From DAITBA01 sp036824005 (GTDB taxonomy: Bacteria; Pseudomonadota; Gammaproteobacteria; Burkholderiales; Rhodocyclaceae), in assembly GCA_036824005.1 (NCBI GenBank), contig DAITBA010000006.1, positions 62,001-126,000 on the forward strand: a DNA stretch of 64,000 bases, written 5' to 3'. Both the position numbers and the translations under genes were made by a program. The notes below the pieces were generated by a model. That model saw only the letters and a program-made list of their open reading frames with translations, made no database searches and had not been told where the DNA came from. Below, piece after piece: positions 43,228 through 51,415 of the stretch. How positions within the stretch are numbered: position 1 is the first letter of the stretch; every line of letters begins with the position of its first letter.

Positions 43228-43530
43228 TCATTCGTCCTCCCTGCGCCACCGGCGGATACCCAGCGCGTCGGCGCGGCAGGCGATGGCGTAACCGATGCCG
43301 GCGCTGGCGGCCAGGGCCAGCGGCCAGATCAGCAACAGCTTCAGCGCCGCCAGCCAGGTGTCGGCTTGCAACGCCAGCCCGGCGAGCACGCAGCCGAGGC
43401 CTAGGTTGTCGGCCTTGGCCAGCGCGTGCAGGCGGCTGTAGACATCGGGGAAGCGCAACAGGCCGACGGTGCCGGCGAAGTAGAAGGCGCCGCCGACGAT
43501 GAGCAGCAGCATGCTCAGCCACTCAATCAT
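43228..43530 (-). CDS. MrpG/MnhG-like subunit
   Basis: A 100-aa protein with three helices. The family motif GTVGLLRFPDVYSRLHALAKADNLG is present near residues 20-45 (motif positions described, key residues RFPDVYSRLHA). Overlaps the MrpF-like gene by 8 nt. Corresponds to MbhC in hydrogenase-type order. The frame extends upstream, but only the part from ATG 43530 shows homology. Confidence 0.87.
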   Translation of the reverse strand: MIEWLSMLLLIVGGAFYFAGTVGLLRFPDVYSRLHALAKADNLGLGCVLAGLALQADTWLAALKLLLIWPLALAASAGIGYAIACRADALGIRRWRREDE

Positions 43531-43795
43531 CGCCCTCTCCTTCCCCGTGCCAGGCGCGCTTGGCGAAGGCGATGCCGGTGATCGCGGCCAGCAGCGCCAG
43601 CACCAGCGCCACGTCCACCAGCGGCGGCTGGTCGGTGGCCACCGCCAGCAGCGCGACGATGCCGACGCCGGTGCTGCCGAACAGCAGCGCCACCAGCATG
43701 CGGTCCGCCGCCGTCGGTCCGCGCGCGGCGGCAAGCAGCGCCACGACCAGGTTGCCGAGCAGGAACAGCGCCAGCGGGAATTCGATGCCGCTCAT
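43523..43795 (-). CDS. MrpF/MnhF-like subunit
   Basis: A 90-aa membrane protein with three helices; the conserved RGPTAADRMLVALLFGSTG stretch after TM1 and PPLVDVALVLALLAAITGIAF in TM3 identify it as MrpF, corresponding to MbhB. The start overlaps the mrpE-like stop by 4 nt (ATGA). Confidence 0.87.
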   Translation of the reverse strand: MSGIEFPLALFLLGNLVVALLAAARGPTAADRMLVALLFGSTGVGIVALLAVATDQPPLVDVALVLALLAAITGIAFAKRAWHGEGEGDD

Positions 43796-44250
43796 GCTGC
43801 CTCCCCGAACAGGCGGGCGATGCGCGCCTCCAGCGCATGCGCTTCCCCGACAATGGGCAGGCGCGCGTCGAGCACATGCAGCCGCAGCCGAGTGCCATCG
43901 AGCGATACGCCCAGCGTGCCCGGCATCAGCCCCAGGGTGCCGGTCAACAAGGCGCTCGGCAGCCCCGGCGGCAAAGCGAGATCGAGTTCGACGATGCCCG
44001 GGCGCAGCGCCTCACGCCCGCGCAGGGCCATGGCCGCGACCTGCACACCACCCCGCACCGAGTTCAGCAGAAAGAAACCGAGGAAGCCCGGCAGGCCGGC
44101 CAGGCGCAGGCCGGTCGACGGCATCAGGCGCAGGCTTGCCCAGGTGGCGACAAGCACCGCCACCGCGCCCAACGGCAAACCGTCCGCGCGGCCTTCGGAG
44201 AGGACGAACCACAGCAGCGCAAAGAATACAGCGCGGCGAAGCATGGTCAT
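43792..44250 (-). CDS. MrpE/MnhE-like subunit
   Basis: A 152-aa protein with two N-terminal hydrophobic segments and a soluble C-terminal domain. Family features are FFLLNSVRGGVQVAAMALRG and the GTLGLMPGTLGVSLDGTRLRLHVLD region, in which the P-G-T motif is diagnostic. Corresponds to MbhA. Start is coupled to the chimeric ORF by a 4-nt ATGA overlap. Confidence 0.87.
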   Translation of the reverse strand: MTMLRRAVFFALLWFVLSEGRADGLPLGAVAVLVATWASLRLMPSTGLRLAGLPGFLGFFLLNSVRGGVQVAAMALRGREALRPGIVELDLALPPGLPSALLTGTLGLMPGTLGVSLDGTRLRLHVLDARLPIVGEAHALEARIARLFGEAA

Positions 44251-44483
44251 GTGGGATCACCACCCTTCTCGAAACGCGCCTTGTCGGGCGCGTTTGCGCC
44301 ACCCGTCATGACGAAGCTCATCGCCTCTTCGATGGTCCAGTCGGTCTGCACTACGTCGGAGAGCGGCACGATCTCGATGCGCTCGTCCTCGAGAATCCGG
44401 TCCAGCACGCCCCAGGTGAAGGCGCCGTGCGCGCCGCCGCCCTGCAGCGCCAGATCGACGGACCTAATGCTTTGTCTGCTCAT
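44247..44483 (-). CDS. Chimeric ORF: patatin N-terminus fused to DUF502 C-terminus
   Basis: A 78-aa ORF. Residues 1-38 match the patatin at 33.8-34.9 kb (DLALQGGGAHGAFTWGVLD and LEDERIEI); residues 39-78 match the C-terminus of the DUF502 protein at 31.6-32.3 kb (VPLSDVVQTDWTIEEAMSF, then VMTGGANAP). It lacks the GxSxG nucleophile and DGG of patatins and the DUF502 membrane helices. The join falls in ATCTCGAT (44371-44378), also shared by DUF502 and, with one change, by patatin. It starts 19 nt after the exchanger stop and overlaps mrpE by 4 nt. It is probably a recombination relic that may serve translational coupling. Confidence 0.75.
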   Translation of the reverse strand: MSRQSIRSVDLALQGGGAHGAFTWGVLDRILEDERIEIVPLSDVVQTDWTIEEAMSFVMTGGANAPDKARFEKGGDPT

Positions 44484-44502
44484 TTCGCGTCGGCGACCTC
44501 TG

Positions 44503-45600
44503 TCATGGCCGCGCGTGGCTTGCCCTGCCCCGAGCCCGCCACTCGCGCCAGCTCACCACCCCCAGCGTCACGCCGGTGATCGGCAGTACGAACACCACCA
44601 TGACCCAGCCGTAGGTCGCCAGCGCGTCGTGCTGCTGCGCTGCCAACGCGAGGTAGGCGATGTACGCGGCATAGAAGGCGAGGAACAGCGCGCCCTCCCA
44701 GCGGGCAATCAGGTTGCCGGTGAAGAAGATCGGCAGGCAGGCCACGCCGACCGCGACCATGACCGGCAGATCGAAGGAGAGCATGGCCGCCTGCACCGGT
44801 AAGCCAGCGGGCGCCAGCAGGCTCGATACGCCGAGCACGCCGGCAATATTGAAGATGTTGCTGCCGACGACGTTGCCCACCGCGATGTCGCGCTCGCCGC
44901 GCAGCGCCGCCATGAGGGAGGTCGCCACCTCGGGCAGCGAGGTGCCGACGGCGACGATGGTGAGCCCGATGATCAGCTCGCTCACGCCGAGACGTTTGGC
45001 AAAGGCGACGGCCGCAGCGACCAGCCAGTCCGCACCCAGCACCAGCAGGCCAAGGCCGGCAGCAACCAGCAGAAGCTGCACCGCCCAGTGGCGATCCCAT
45101 TGCGCTCGCTCCCCGAACTCCCGCGCGTACTCGTCGTTCAGCTCGCGGGTCTGAGTCTGACGCCGGCTCTGGCGGATGAGAAGGATCGTGTAGCCGGCGA
45201 ACAGGCCGGTCAGCAGCAGTCCGTCATATCTGGAGATGCTGCCATCGAACGCGAGCACCGGCAGGAGCAGGAAAAACCCGATCATGACCGGCACTTCCTG
45301 ACGGATCAATTGCTGCGCCACCAGGAGAGGCGCAACGAGCGCCGAGGTGCCGAGGATGAACAGGACATTCATGATGTTGCTGCCGACCACATTGCCCAGC
45401 GCGATGTCCGCACTGCCCGCCCATGCGGATTGCGCCGACACTGCCAGCTCCGGCGCGCTGGTGCCGAAGGCCACCACGGTGAGTCCCACCACCAGCGGCG
45501 ATATGCCGAACGACAGGGCGAGCTTCGAGGCGCCGCGCACCAGGAGTTCGGCACCGCCGATGAGGGCCGCCACGCCCAGGGCGAAGAACAGGGCGGTCAT
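44503..45600 (-). CDS. CaCA-family cation/Ca2+ exchanger (YrbG-like)
   Basis: A 365-aa membrane protein with about 10 helices in two inverted halves. Alpha-1 repeat: FGTSAPELAVSAQSAW then IALGNVVGSNIMN; alpha-2 repeat: VGTSLPEVATSLMAAL then IAVGNVVGSNIFN. Both ion-binding acids (SAPE, SLPE) are present. Such proteins exchange Na+ or H+ for Ca2+. AGGAGG precedes the ATG, which also overlaps the mrpG stop by 4 nt, so it sits inside the Mrp operon. Confidence 0.92.
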   Translation of the reverse strand: MTALFFALGVAALIGGAELLVRGASKLALSFGISPLVVGLTVVAFGTSAPELAVSAQSAWAGSADIALGNVVGSNIMNVLFILGTSALVAPLLVAQQLIRQEVPVMIGFFLLLPVLAFDGSISRYDGLLLTGLFAGYTILLIRQSRRQTQTRELNDEYAREFGERAQWDRHWAVQLLLVAAGLGLLVLGADWLVAAAVAFAKRLGVSELIIGLTIVAVGTSLPEVATSLMAALRGERDIAVGNVVGSNIFNIAGVLGVSSLLAPAGLPVQAAMLSFDLPVMVAVGVACLPIFFTGNLIARWEGALFLAFYAAYIAYLALAAQQHDALATYGWVMVVFVLPITGVTLGVVSWREWRARGRASHARP

Positions 45601-45950
45601 GGCCGATCCTCCTGGTTCGGTGGGGCGGGCGGGCGAATTGACGGATCGACATGCATCGCCGCCTTCGCCAGCAGATGCGCCGACACGGGTGCCGTCAGGA
45701 ACAGGAACAGGGCGATGAGGAACTCGTGCGCGGAGAACCGATCCTGGAGCACAGTGAAGAAGATGCAGGAGGCGATCAGCACGCTCCCGACCCCGAGGGT
45801 GGTGGCCTTGGTCGGGCCGTGCAGGCGCCGGGGGAAATCGCTCAGCCGGGCCAGGCCGAGCGCGCCGATCAGGGCGAATGCCCCGCCCGCTACCAGCAGC
45901 AGGGCGATCACGGCATCGGCAAAGGGAGATAGTGCGTTCATGGTGTTCAC
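45597..45950 (-). CDS. mnhG: Na+/H+ antiporter subunit MnhG/MrpG
   Basis: A 117-aa three-helix protein with the MrpG motif ALIGALGLARLSDFPRRLHG then PTKATTLGVG. The start is given as GTG 45950, overlapping the mnhF stop as GTGA; ATG 45941 is a possible alternative that gives a protein three residues shorter. Last Mrp gene of the canonical operon before the CaCA exchanger. Confidence 0.88.
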   Translation of the reverse strand: MNTMNALSPFADAVIALLLVAGGAFALIGALGLARLSDFPRRLHGPTKATTLGVGSVLIASCIFFTVLQDRFSAHEFLIALFLFLTAPVSAHLLAKAAMHVDPSIRPPAPPNQEDRP

Positions 45951-46216
45951 TCGATGATGTCGCCGCGCGTCAGGAACTTCGACAGCGCCACGGTGCCGAC
46001 GAACCCCAGCATGGCGATGAGCAGCGCCGCCTCGAAGTAGATCGCCGTCTCGAAGGCGATGCCCAGCAATACCAGGAGCGCCAGCGCGAGCACGTAAAGC
46101 GTATCCAGGGCGAGAATGCGGTCGGCGACCGACGGGCCGCGTAGCAGGCGAAACAGCGCGAGTCCGAGGGCCGCGAACAGCATCCCGAGGACATAGGGCA
46201 TGACCAGTTGCGTCAT
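45947..46216 (-). CDS. mnhF: Na+/H+ antiporter subunit MnhF/MrpF
   Basis: An 89-aa three-helix protein. The signature LLRGPSVADRILALDTLYVLAL follows TM1 (key residues RGPSxxDR), and the third helix ends VGTVALSKFL. ATG 46216 overlaps the mnhE stop by 4 nt. In Bacillus MrpF is required for assembly and function of the full complex. Confidence 0.88.
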   Translation of the reverse strand: MTQLVMPYVLGMLFAALGLALFRLLRGPSVADRILALDTLYVLALALLVLLGIAFETAIYFEAALLIAMLGFVGTVALSKFLTRGDIIE

Positions 46217-46698
46217 TCGAACAGCTCCATCAGGGGCGACTCGTAGCGCTGTTTGATCGCCGCGATCAGCGCCGCCTCGTCTTCGGTATGAAGGGCATGG
46301 ATGAGCAGATGGCGCCGATCCGGCGCGAGGTCGGCGGATACCGTGCCCGGTGTCAGGGTGATGATTCCGGCCAGCGCGGCGATGCCCGACGGGTCGCGGA
46401 TGTCCAAGGGCAGCCAGATGTAGCGCGAGCGCAGGGCCGATTCCGGACCGAGCACGCGCCGCGCCACCTCGATGTTCGCTACCACGATGTCCCACAGCAC
46501 GACCAGCGCGAGCCTGCCCGCCACGTCGAAGCGGCGCAATCGAGACCGGTGGGGGCGCAGGCGTTCCGTGATCCACGGCAGCGCGGTAGCGAGCGCCAGC
46601 CCGAGCAGGACCTGCCCGGGGGCCAGCGTGTTGTTCAGCATGAGCCACACCGCCAGCAGCACGGCGGACAGGATCGGGGCGGGAAACGCGCGTCTCAT
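46213..46698 (-). CDS. mnhE: Na+/H+ antiporter subunit MnhE/MrpE
   Basis: A 161-aa protein with an N-terminal hydrophobic pair (AVLLAVWLMLNNTLAPG) and a C-terminal domain containing IITLTPGTVSADLAPDRRHLLIHAL, where the L-T-P-G-T motif marks MrpE. ATG overlaps the mnhD stop by 4 nt. Confidence 0.88.
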   Translation of the reverse strand: MRRAFPAPILSAVLLAVWLMLNNTLAPGQVLLGLALATALPWITERLRPHRSRLRRFDVAGRLALVVLWDIVVANIEVARRVLGPESALRSRYIWLPLDIRDPSGIAALAGIITLTPGTVSADLAPDRRHLLIHALHTEDEAALIAAIKQRYESPLMELFE

Positions 46699-48224
46699 CG
46701 CTGCTCACCTACGTGCGGCACCGGCCGCAAGCCGAGCACCGCCTGTGTGTAGGCGCCGGGGGCGAGTAACTGCCTGGCGGTGGCGTGAGCGTAGCGCTGT
46801 ATCGGCGCCGCCGCGATCGCGAGGGCCAGGCTGGCGCCGAGCAGCAGGCCGAGGGCCAGTAATTCGACTCCTTTCACCGGCAGCGCCGCCGCATCGGCGC
46901 CGGCGTCGGTTTTCCAGAACAGGATCGAGCCGGCACGCGACAGCCCGATCAGCGTCAGTAATCCCGCCACCAGGACAACGGACCAGACCCAGGCGCCGCC
47001 GCCCGTGGGCGCGACCGCCTGCAGCAGGAGCAGCTTGCCCAGGAATCCGGCGAGCGGCGGCAGACCGGCGACGGCGATGGCGGCGACGAAAAACAGCCCG
47101 CCGAGCAGCGTCGCGCGCGCCGGCGCAGGCCCCGGCAAGAACCGGTCGGCAGCCGCGCCGCGGCCGCGCCGGACCAGGTCGCAGATCAGGAACAGCAGCG
47201 CCGCAATGAGCGTGCTGTGGATGAGGTAGTACAACCCGGCGGCGAGCGCCGGCTCGCCGGCAAGGCTCACGGCGAGCAGCAGCGTGCCGGCCGAGGCGAT
47301 GACCAGATAGCCGATCATGGGACCCAGGGCGGCCGCAGCGAGCGCGCCCAGCGATGCCAGCAGGAGGGTGGCGAGCGCGAGCGGCAGCAGCCACGGCCAG
47401 GCGAGCCCGGCGGCCGGGCCCGCCTCGGCGCCGAACACGAGGGTGAACACGCGCATCACCCCGTAGACGCCGACCTTGGTCAGAATCGCGAACAGCGCCG
47501 CCACCGGCGCGCTCGCGGCCGAATAGGTCGCCGGCAGCCAGAAATAGAGGGGCAGGATTGCGCCCTTGACCAGGAATACGACCAGCAGCATGAGGCCCGC
47601 CGCGCGCACCAGCGCCGCATCGGCAGCCGCGACCTGACTCACCCTGAGGGCGAGATCGGCCATGTTGAGGCTACCGGTCAGGCCGTAGAGCAGGCTCACC
47701 GACAGCAGGAACAGGGCGGAGCCGGCGAGGTTGAACACCACGTAGTGGAGTCCGGCGCGCAAGCGCTCGCGACCGCCGCCGTGCAGCAGCAGCCCATAGC
47801 TCGCCGCCAGCAGGACCTCGAAGAACACGAACAGATTGAACAGGTCCGCCGTCAGAAAGGCGCCGTTGAGACCCATCAACTGGAACTGGAACAGGGCGTG
47901 GAAGTGGGCGCCGTCGCGATGTCCGCCGGCCAGCGCGTGGATCAGGCTGGCGAGCGCCACCAGCGCGGTCAGCAACAGCAGCAGCGCCGACAGCCGATCG
48001 AGGGCCAGGGCAATGCCGAACGGCGCCGGCCAGTTGCCGAGCAGGTAGGCATGCGCTCCACCCTCCGCCGCCAGGGCCACGAGCAGCACGGCGACCAGCA
48101 GCAGCGCGCCGGTGGCGGCGAGGGAGACCGGAGCTTGCCAACGCGGCCGCGAGCGCTCCAGGAGCAGGAGGACGCTGCCCGCGCCGAGCGGCAGCACGAC
48201 GGGGACCACCAGCCAATGGTTCAT
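46695..48224 (-). CDS. mnhD: Na+/H+ antiporter subunit MnhD/MrpD
   Basis: A 509-aa ND4-like subunit. TM5 Glu is in DLFNLFVFFEVLLAASYGL, TM7 Lys in FLVKGAILPLYFWLPATYS then APVAALFAILTKVGVY, so the ion-path residues are intact. ATG overlaps the mnhC stop by 4 nt. Confidence 0.9.
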   Translation of the reverse strand: MNHWLVVPVVLPLGAGSVLLLLERSRPRWQAPVSLAATGALLLVAVLLVALAAEGGAHAYLLGNWPAPFGIALALDRLSALLLLLTALVALASLIHALAGGHRDGAHFHALFQFQLMGLNGAFLTADLFNLFVFFEVLLAASYGLLLHGGGRERLRAGLHYVVFNLAGSALFLLSVSLLYGLTGSLNMADLALRVSQVAAADAALVRAAGLMLLVVFLVKGAILPLYFWLPATYSAASAPVAALFAILTKVGVYGVMRVFTLVFGAEAGPAAGLAWPWLLPLALATLLLASLGALAAAALGPMIGYLVIASAGTLLLAVSLAGEPALAAGLYYLIHSTLIAALLFLICDLVRRGRGAAADRFLPGPAPARATLLGGLFFVAAIAVAGLPPLAGFLGKLLLLQAVAPTGGGAWVWSVVLVAGLLTLIGLSRAGSILFWKTDAGADAAALPVKGVELLALGLLLGASLALAIAAAPIQRYAHATARQLLAPGAYTQAVLGLRPVPHVGEQR

Positions 48225-48571
48225 CGCCGTGCCTCCGGTTCGTCTCCATCCACGTGATCGGTATCGGATTCGGCGCGGCTAACCAGCGCCAACACCAACA
48301 GCAGGGCAGTCATGGCGAAGCTGATGACGATCGCCGTGAGGACGAGGGCCTGCGGCAGCGGATCGGCGTAGCGGGCGAGCGTGGCAGGCACCTCCGGCGA
48401 CAGTATCGGCGCGCGATTCACCGCCAGGCGGCCCATGGCGAAGATGAACAGATTTACCGCGTAGGACAGCAGCGTCAGGCCGAGCACCACGTCGAAGCTG
48501 CGGGCGCGCAGCATTAGCCACACGCCGGCCGTCGTAAGCACGCCGATGGCGCTGGCCACCAGGAGTTCCAT
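48221..48571 (-). CDS. mnhC: Na+/H+ antiporter subunit MnhC/MrpC
   Basis: A 116-aa NuoK-like three-helix protein (VVLGLTLLSYAVNLFIFAMG and DPLPQALVLTAIVISFAMTAL). ATG 48571 shares one base with the mnhA+B stop (TGATG). The C-terminal 20 residues are charged (HVDGDEPEARR). Confidence 0.9.
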   Translation of the reverse strand: MELLVASAIGVLTTAGVWLMLRARSFDVVLGLTLLSYAVNLFIFAMGRLAVNRAPILSPEVPATLARYADPLPQALVLTAIVISFAMTALLLVLALVSRAESDTDHVDGDEPEARR

Positions 48572-51354
48572 CAGGCCGTCTCCTCCGGCTCCGGCGCGTG
48601 GATGCGCCCGAGCATAGCGAGCATCAGCATCGTTCCGCCCACCACCGTGAGGTAGACGCCCAGATCGAAGAACATGGCGCTGGCGATCGGCACCTCGCCG
48701 ATCAGCGGCAAGACCGGGTGCAGGAAGCTCGAGGTGAGGAAGGGATGATTGAAGGCCCAGCCGCCGATGCCGGTCAGGCCCGCGATTAGCAGGCCGGCGC
48801 CGACCCAGCGGTGGCCGTCGACGGACAGCCTTGCTTCGACCCAGCGCGACCCCGAGGCGATGTACTGCAGGATCATCGCCACCGCGAGCACCAGTCCGGC
48901 GATGAAGCCGCCGCCCGGCAGATTGTGGCCGCGCAGGAAAAGATAAAGCGAGACGGCAGCCGCCAGCGGCAGCAGCAGGCGCGCGACGACTGTAAGCAGC
49001 AGCGGATGACGGTCGGCGGCGAGCGGCAGCGCATCGGGCAGCGGTGCCGCGGCCCTGAACTCGCGCACCAAGGCGTGGATGGCGAGCGCGGCGATGCCGA
49101 ACACCGTAATCTCGCCGAGGGTGTCGTAGGCGCGGAAGTCGACAATGATGACGTTTACCGCATTCGTGCCGCCGCCTTCGGCCACGCTTTTCTCGAGAAA
49201 GAAGCCGGCGATCGAATCCATGGGCCGGGTGAACACGGCGTAAGCCAGGGCGGCGACGCCGGCGCCGGCCGCCACCGCGACCGCTCCGTCGCGCCATTGC
49301 CGCGCCGGACGTCCTTCCACAGCCGAAGTACGCGGCAGATAGTAGAGCGCCAGCATCATCAGGATGATACTTACCACCTCCACCAGCAGCTGCGTGAGCG
49401 CCAGATCGGGGGCGGAGAAATAGACGAATGCGAGGCTCACGCACAGCCCCACCACGCCAAGCATGACCAGCGCAATGAGGCGCTGGCGGTAGTACACGAC
49501 CGTGGCCGCCGTCGCCAGTACCAGCGTGGTCCACGCGGCAAGGCCCGCCGGCGTGACCGCAGAGGTTGGCACCGGCCCTGCGACCCGGCCGCCGGCTAAG
49601 AAGGGCGCGGTACCGGCGACGAGCGCGCTACCCACCAGCAACAGCAGGTAGCGCTGGAGGCTGCCGTTTTCGAGCGCAATGGTGACGGCACGCGCCAGTC
49701 CCAGCAGACGCATGAGCAACCAGTCGAACACCTGCCGACCGCCACGTCCCGCTTCCTCCATCGTGTGTAGATTGAGCAGGCGGTGCAGCCCGAAATAGAG
49801 CGAGACGCCGCCCGTCAAGGCGATCAGGCTCATAAGCAGCGGCATGTTAAACCCGTGCCAGATCGCGAGGCTGTATTCCGGCAGTGCGCCGCCCACCACC
49901 GGTCGCGCGGCCAGCGCGAGCAGAGGGCCGACCGTCTGCTGCGGGAAGATGCCGACGGCAAGGCACACCAGCACGAGGACTTCGACCGGCATCTTCATCC
50001 ACCGCGGCGGCTCGTGCGGCTTGCGATCCAGTCCGACCGGCTCGCCGTTGAAGAACACGTCGTGGATGAAGCGCATGGAATAGGCGACGCTGAACACGCC
50101 GGCGAGCGTCGCGGCGGCGGGCGTAAAGAACTGGAGCAGCCGGTGCGCACCGACGAACAGGGTTTCGCCGAAGAACATCTCCTTGGACAGAAAGCCGTTC
50201 AGCAGCGGAACGCCGGCCATGGCCGCAGCGGCCGTCATCGCCAGCGTCGCGGTGTAAGGCATGTAGGCCCACAGGCCGTTGAGCCGGCGCATGTCGCGCG
50301 TGCCGCATTCGTGGTCGATGATGCCCGCCGCCATGAACAGCGAGGCCTTGAAGGTGGCGTGATTGAGCGTGTGGAAGACGCCGGCCACCGCCGCCAGCGG
50401 CGAGTTCAGGCCGAAGAGCAGCGTGATCAGGCCCAGGTGGGAGATCGTCGAATAGGCGAGCAGCCCCTTCAGGTCGTGCTGGTACAGGGCAAACCAGGCG
50501 CCCGCAAGCAGCGTTGCCAGCCCCACCGAGGACACGATCCAGAACCACGGTTCGCTGCCGGCCAGGGCCGGATGCAGGCGCGCCAGCAGAAACACGCCCG
50601 CCTTGACCATGGTCGCCGAATGCAGATAGGCCGAGACAGGCGTCGGCGCCGCCATCGCATGGGGCAGCCAGAAGTGGAAGGGGAATTGGGCGCTCTTGGC
50701 GAACGCGCCGATCAGGATGAGCACCAGACTCGGAACGTAAAGCGGATGGGCCCGGACCTGCACGCCCGCAGCGAGCACGACGTCCAGTTCATAGCTGCCC
50801 GCGATGCCCCCGAGCAGGAGGACGCCCGCGAGCAGACACAGGCCGCCCGCCCCCGTGATCGTGAGCGCCATGCGCGCCCCTTGACGCGCGTCGGCGCGAT
50901 GCTTCCAGTAGCCGATCAGCAGGAACGAGGCGATGCTGGTCAATTCCCAGAAGACCGCGAGCAGCAGTAGATTCCCTGCGAGCACCACGCCCAACATGGC
51001 TCCCATGAACAAGAGCAGGAAGGCGAAGAAGCGGGCAATGGGGTCCTCGTCAGACAGGTAGTAGCGCGCGTAGAGCACGACGAGCGCGCCGATCGCCAGC
51101 ACCAGCATGCCGAAGGCCCAGGCCAGGCCATCGACGCGCAGGCTGAGCGCAAGCCCCGCGGCCTCCATCCAGGGAAGCGAGATCCGCACCACATCGCCGG
51201 CGAACACATCGGGGCCCAGGCTCCCCAGCAGGGCCAGGGCCGCAATCGTCGTCGCGCCGGCAAGCGTCGCGGAGAGATTGCGCGCATCGTTGCGCAGGCC
51301 GGCGACGGCGGCCGCGCCGGCAAATGGCACGACGAGCAGCAGGAATAACGTCAT
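48571..51354 (-). CDS. mnhA: Fused Na+/H+ antiporter subunit MnhA+MnhB
   Basis: A 927-aa protein. Residues about 1-620 are ND5-like MrpA: TM5 Glu in LAVFWELTSIASFLLIGYW, TM7 Lys in GAFAKSAQFPFHFWLPHAM, then YLHSATMVKAGVFLLARL and LAYSTISHLGLIT. Residues about 640-770 are the MbhD/MbhE-like part (SAPDLALTQLLVEVVSIIL, VNVIIVDFRAYDTLGE). Residues about 800-927 are MrpB (GHNLPGGGFIAGLVLA). The A-B fusion is normal for group 2 (proteobacterial) Mrp systems. First gene of the canonical Mrp operon; no clear Shine-Dalgarno sequence. Confidence 0.92.
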   Translation of the reverse strand: MTLFLLLVVPFAGAAAVAGLRNDARNLSATLAGATTIAALALLGSLGPDVFAGDVVRISLPWMEAAGLALSLRVDGLAWAFGMLVLAIGALVVLYARYYLSDEDPIARFFAFLLLFMGAMLGVVLAGNLLLLAVFWELTSIASFLLIGYWKHRADARQGARMALTITGAGGLCLLAGVLLLGGIAGSYELDVVLAAGVQVRAHPLYVPSLVLILIGAFAKSAQFPFHFWLPHAMAAPTPVSAYLHSATMVKAGVFLLARLHPALAGSEPWFWIVSSVGLATLLAGAWFALYQHDLKGLLAYSTISHLGLITLLFGLNSPLAAVAGVFHTLNHATFKASLFMAAGIIDHECGTRDMRRLNGLWAYMPYTATLAMTAAAAMAGVPLLNGFLSKEMFFGETLFVGAHRLLQFFTPAAATLAGVFSVAYSMRFIHDVFFNGEPVGLDRKPHEPPRWMKMPVEVLVLVCLAVGIFPQQTVGPLLALAARPVVGGALPEYSLAIWHGFNMPLLMSLIALTGGVSLYFGLHRLLNLHTMEEAGRGGRQVFDWLLMRLLGLARAVTIALENGSLQRYLLLLVGSALVAGTAPFLAGGRVAGPVPTSAVTPAGLAAWTTLVLATAATVVYYRQRLIALVMLGVVGLCVSLAFVYFSAPDLALTQLLVEVVSIILMMLALYYLPRTSAVEGRPARQWRDGAVAVAAGAGVAALAYAVFTRPMDSIAGFFLEKSVAEGGGTNAVNVIIVDFRAYDTLGEITVFGIAALAIHALVREFRAAAPLPDALPLAADRHPLLLTVVARLLLPLAAAVSLYLFLRGHNLPGGGFIAGLVLAVAMILQYIASGSRWVEARLSVDGHRWVGAGLLIAGLTGIGGWAFNHPFLTSSFLHPVLPLIGEVPIASAMFFDLGVYLTVVGGTMLMLAMLGRIHAPEPEETA

Positions 51355-51415
51355 GAGGAATTCAGCGCTGTCAGCCGAATCGTGTTACCCACTAAGCATC
51401 CGATGAGCCGTCCTG

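Noticed and set aside
37387..44250. Membrane-bound hydrogenase (Mbh) operon
   Set aside because: The antiporter part has Mbh order, but no hydrogenase large or small subunit, ferredoxin-like subunit or maturation gene lies nearby.
44247..44483. Functional patatin lipase
   Set aside because: It has the oxyanion Gly-rich loop but neither GxSxG nor DGG; the second half derives from a DUF502 protein.
43228..45950. The two mrpG/mrpF/mrpE sets as a recent tandem duplication
   Set aside because: The paralogous subunits differ strongly in sequence and the clusters differ in architecture, so they are separate systems rather than a recent duplication.
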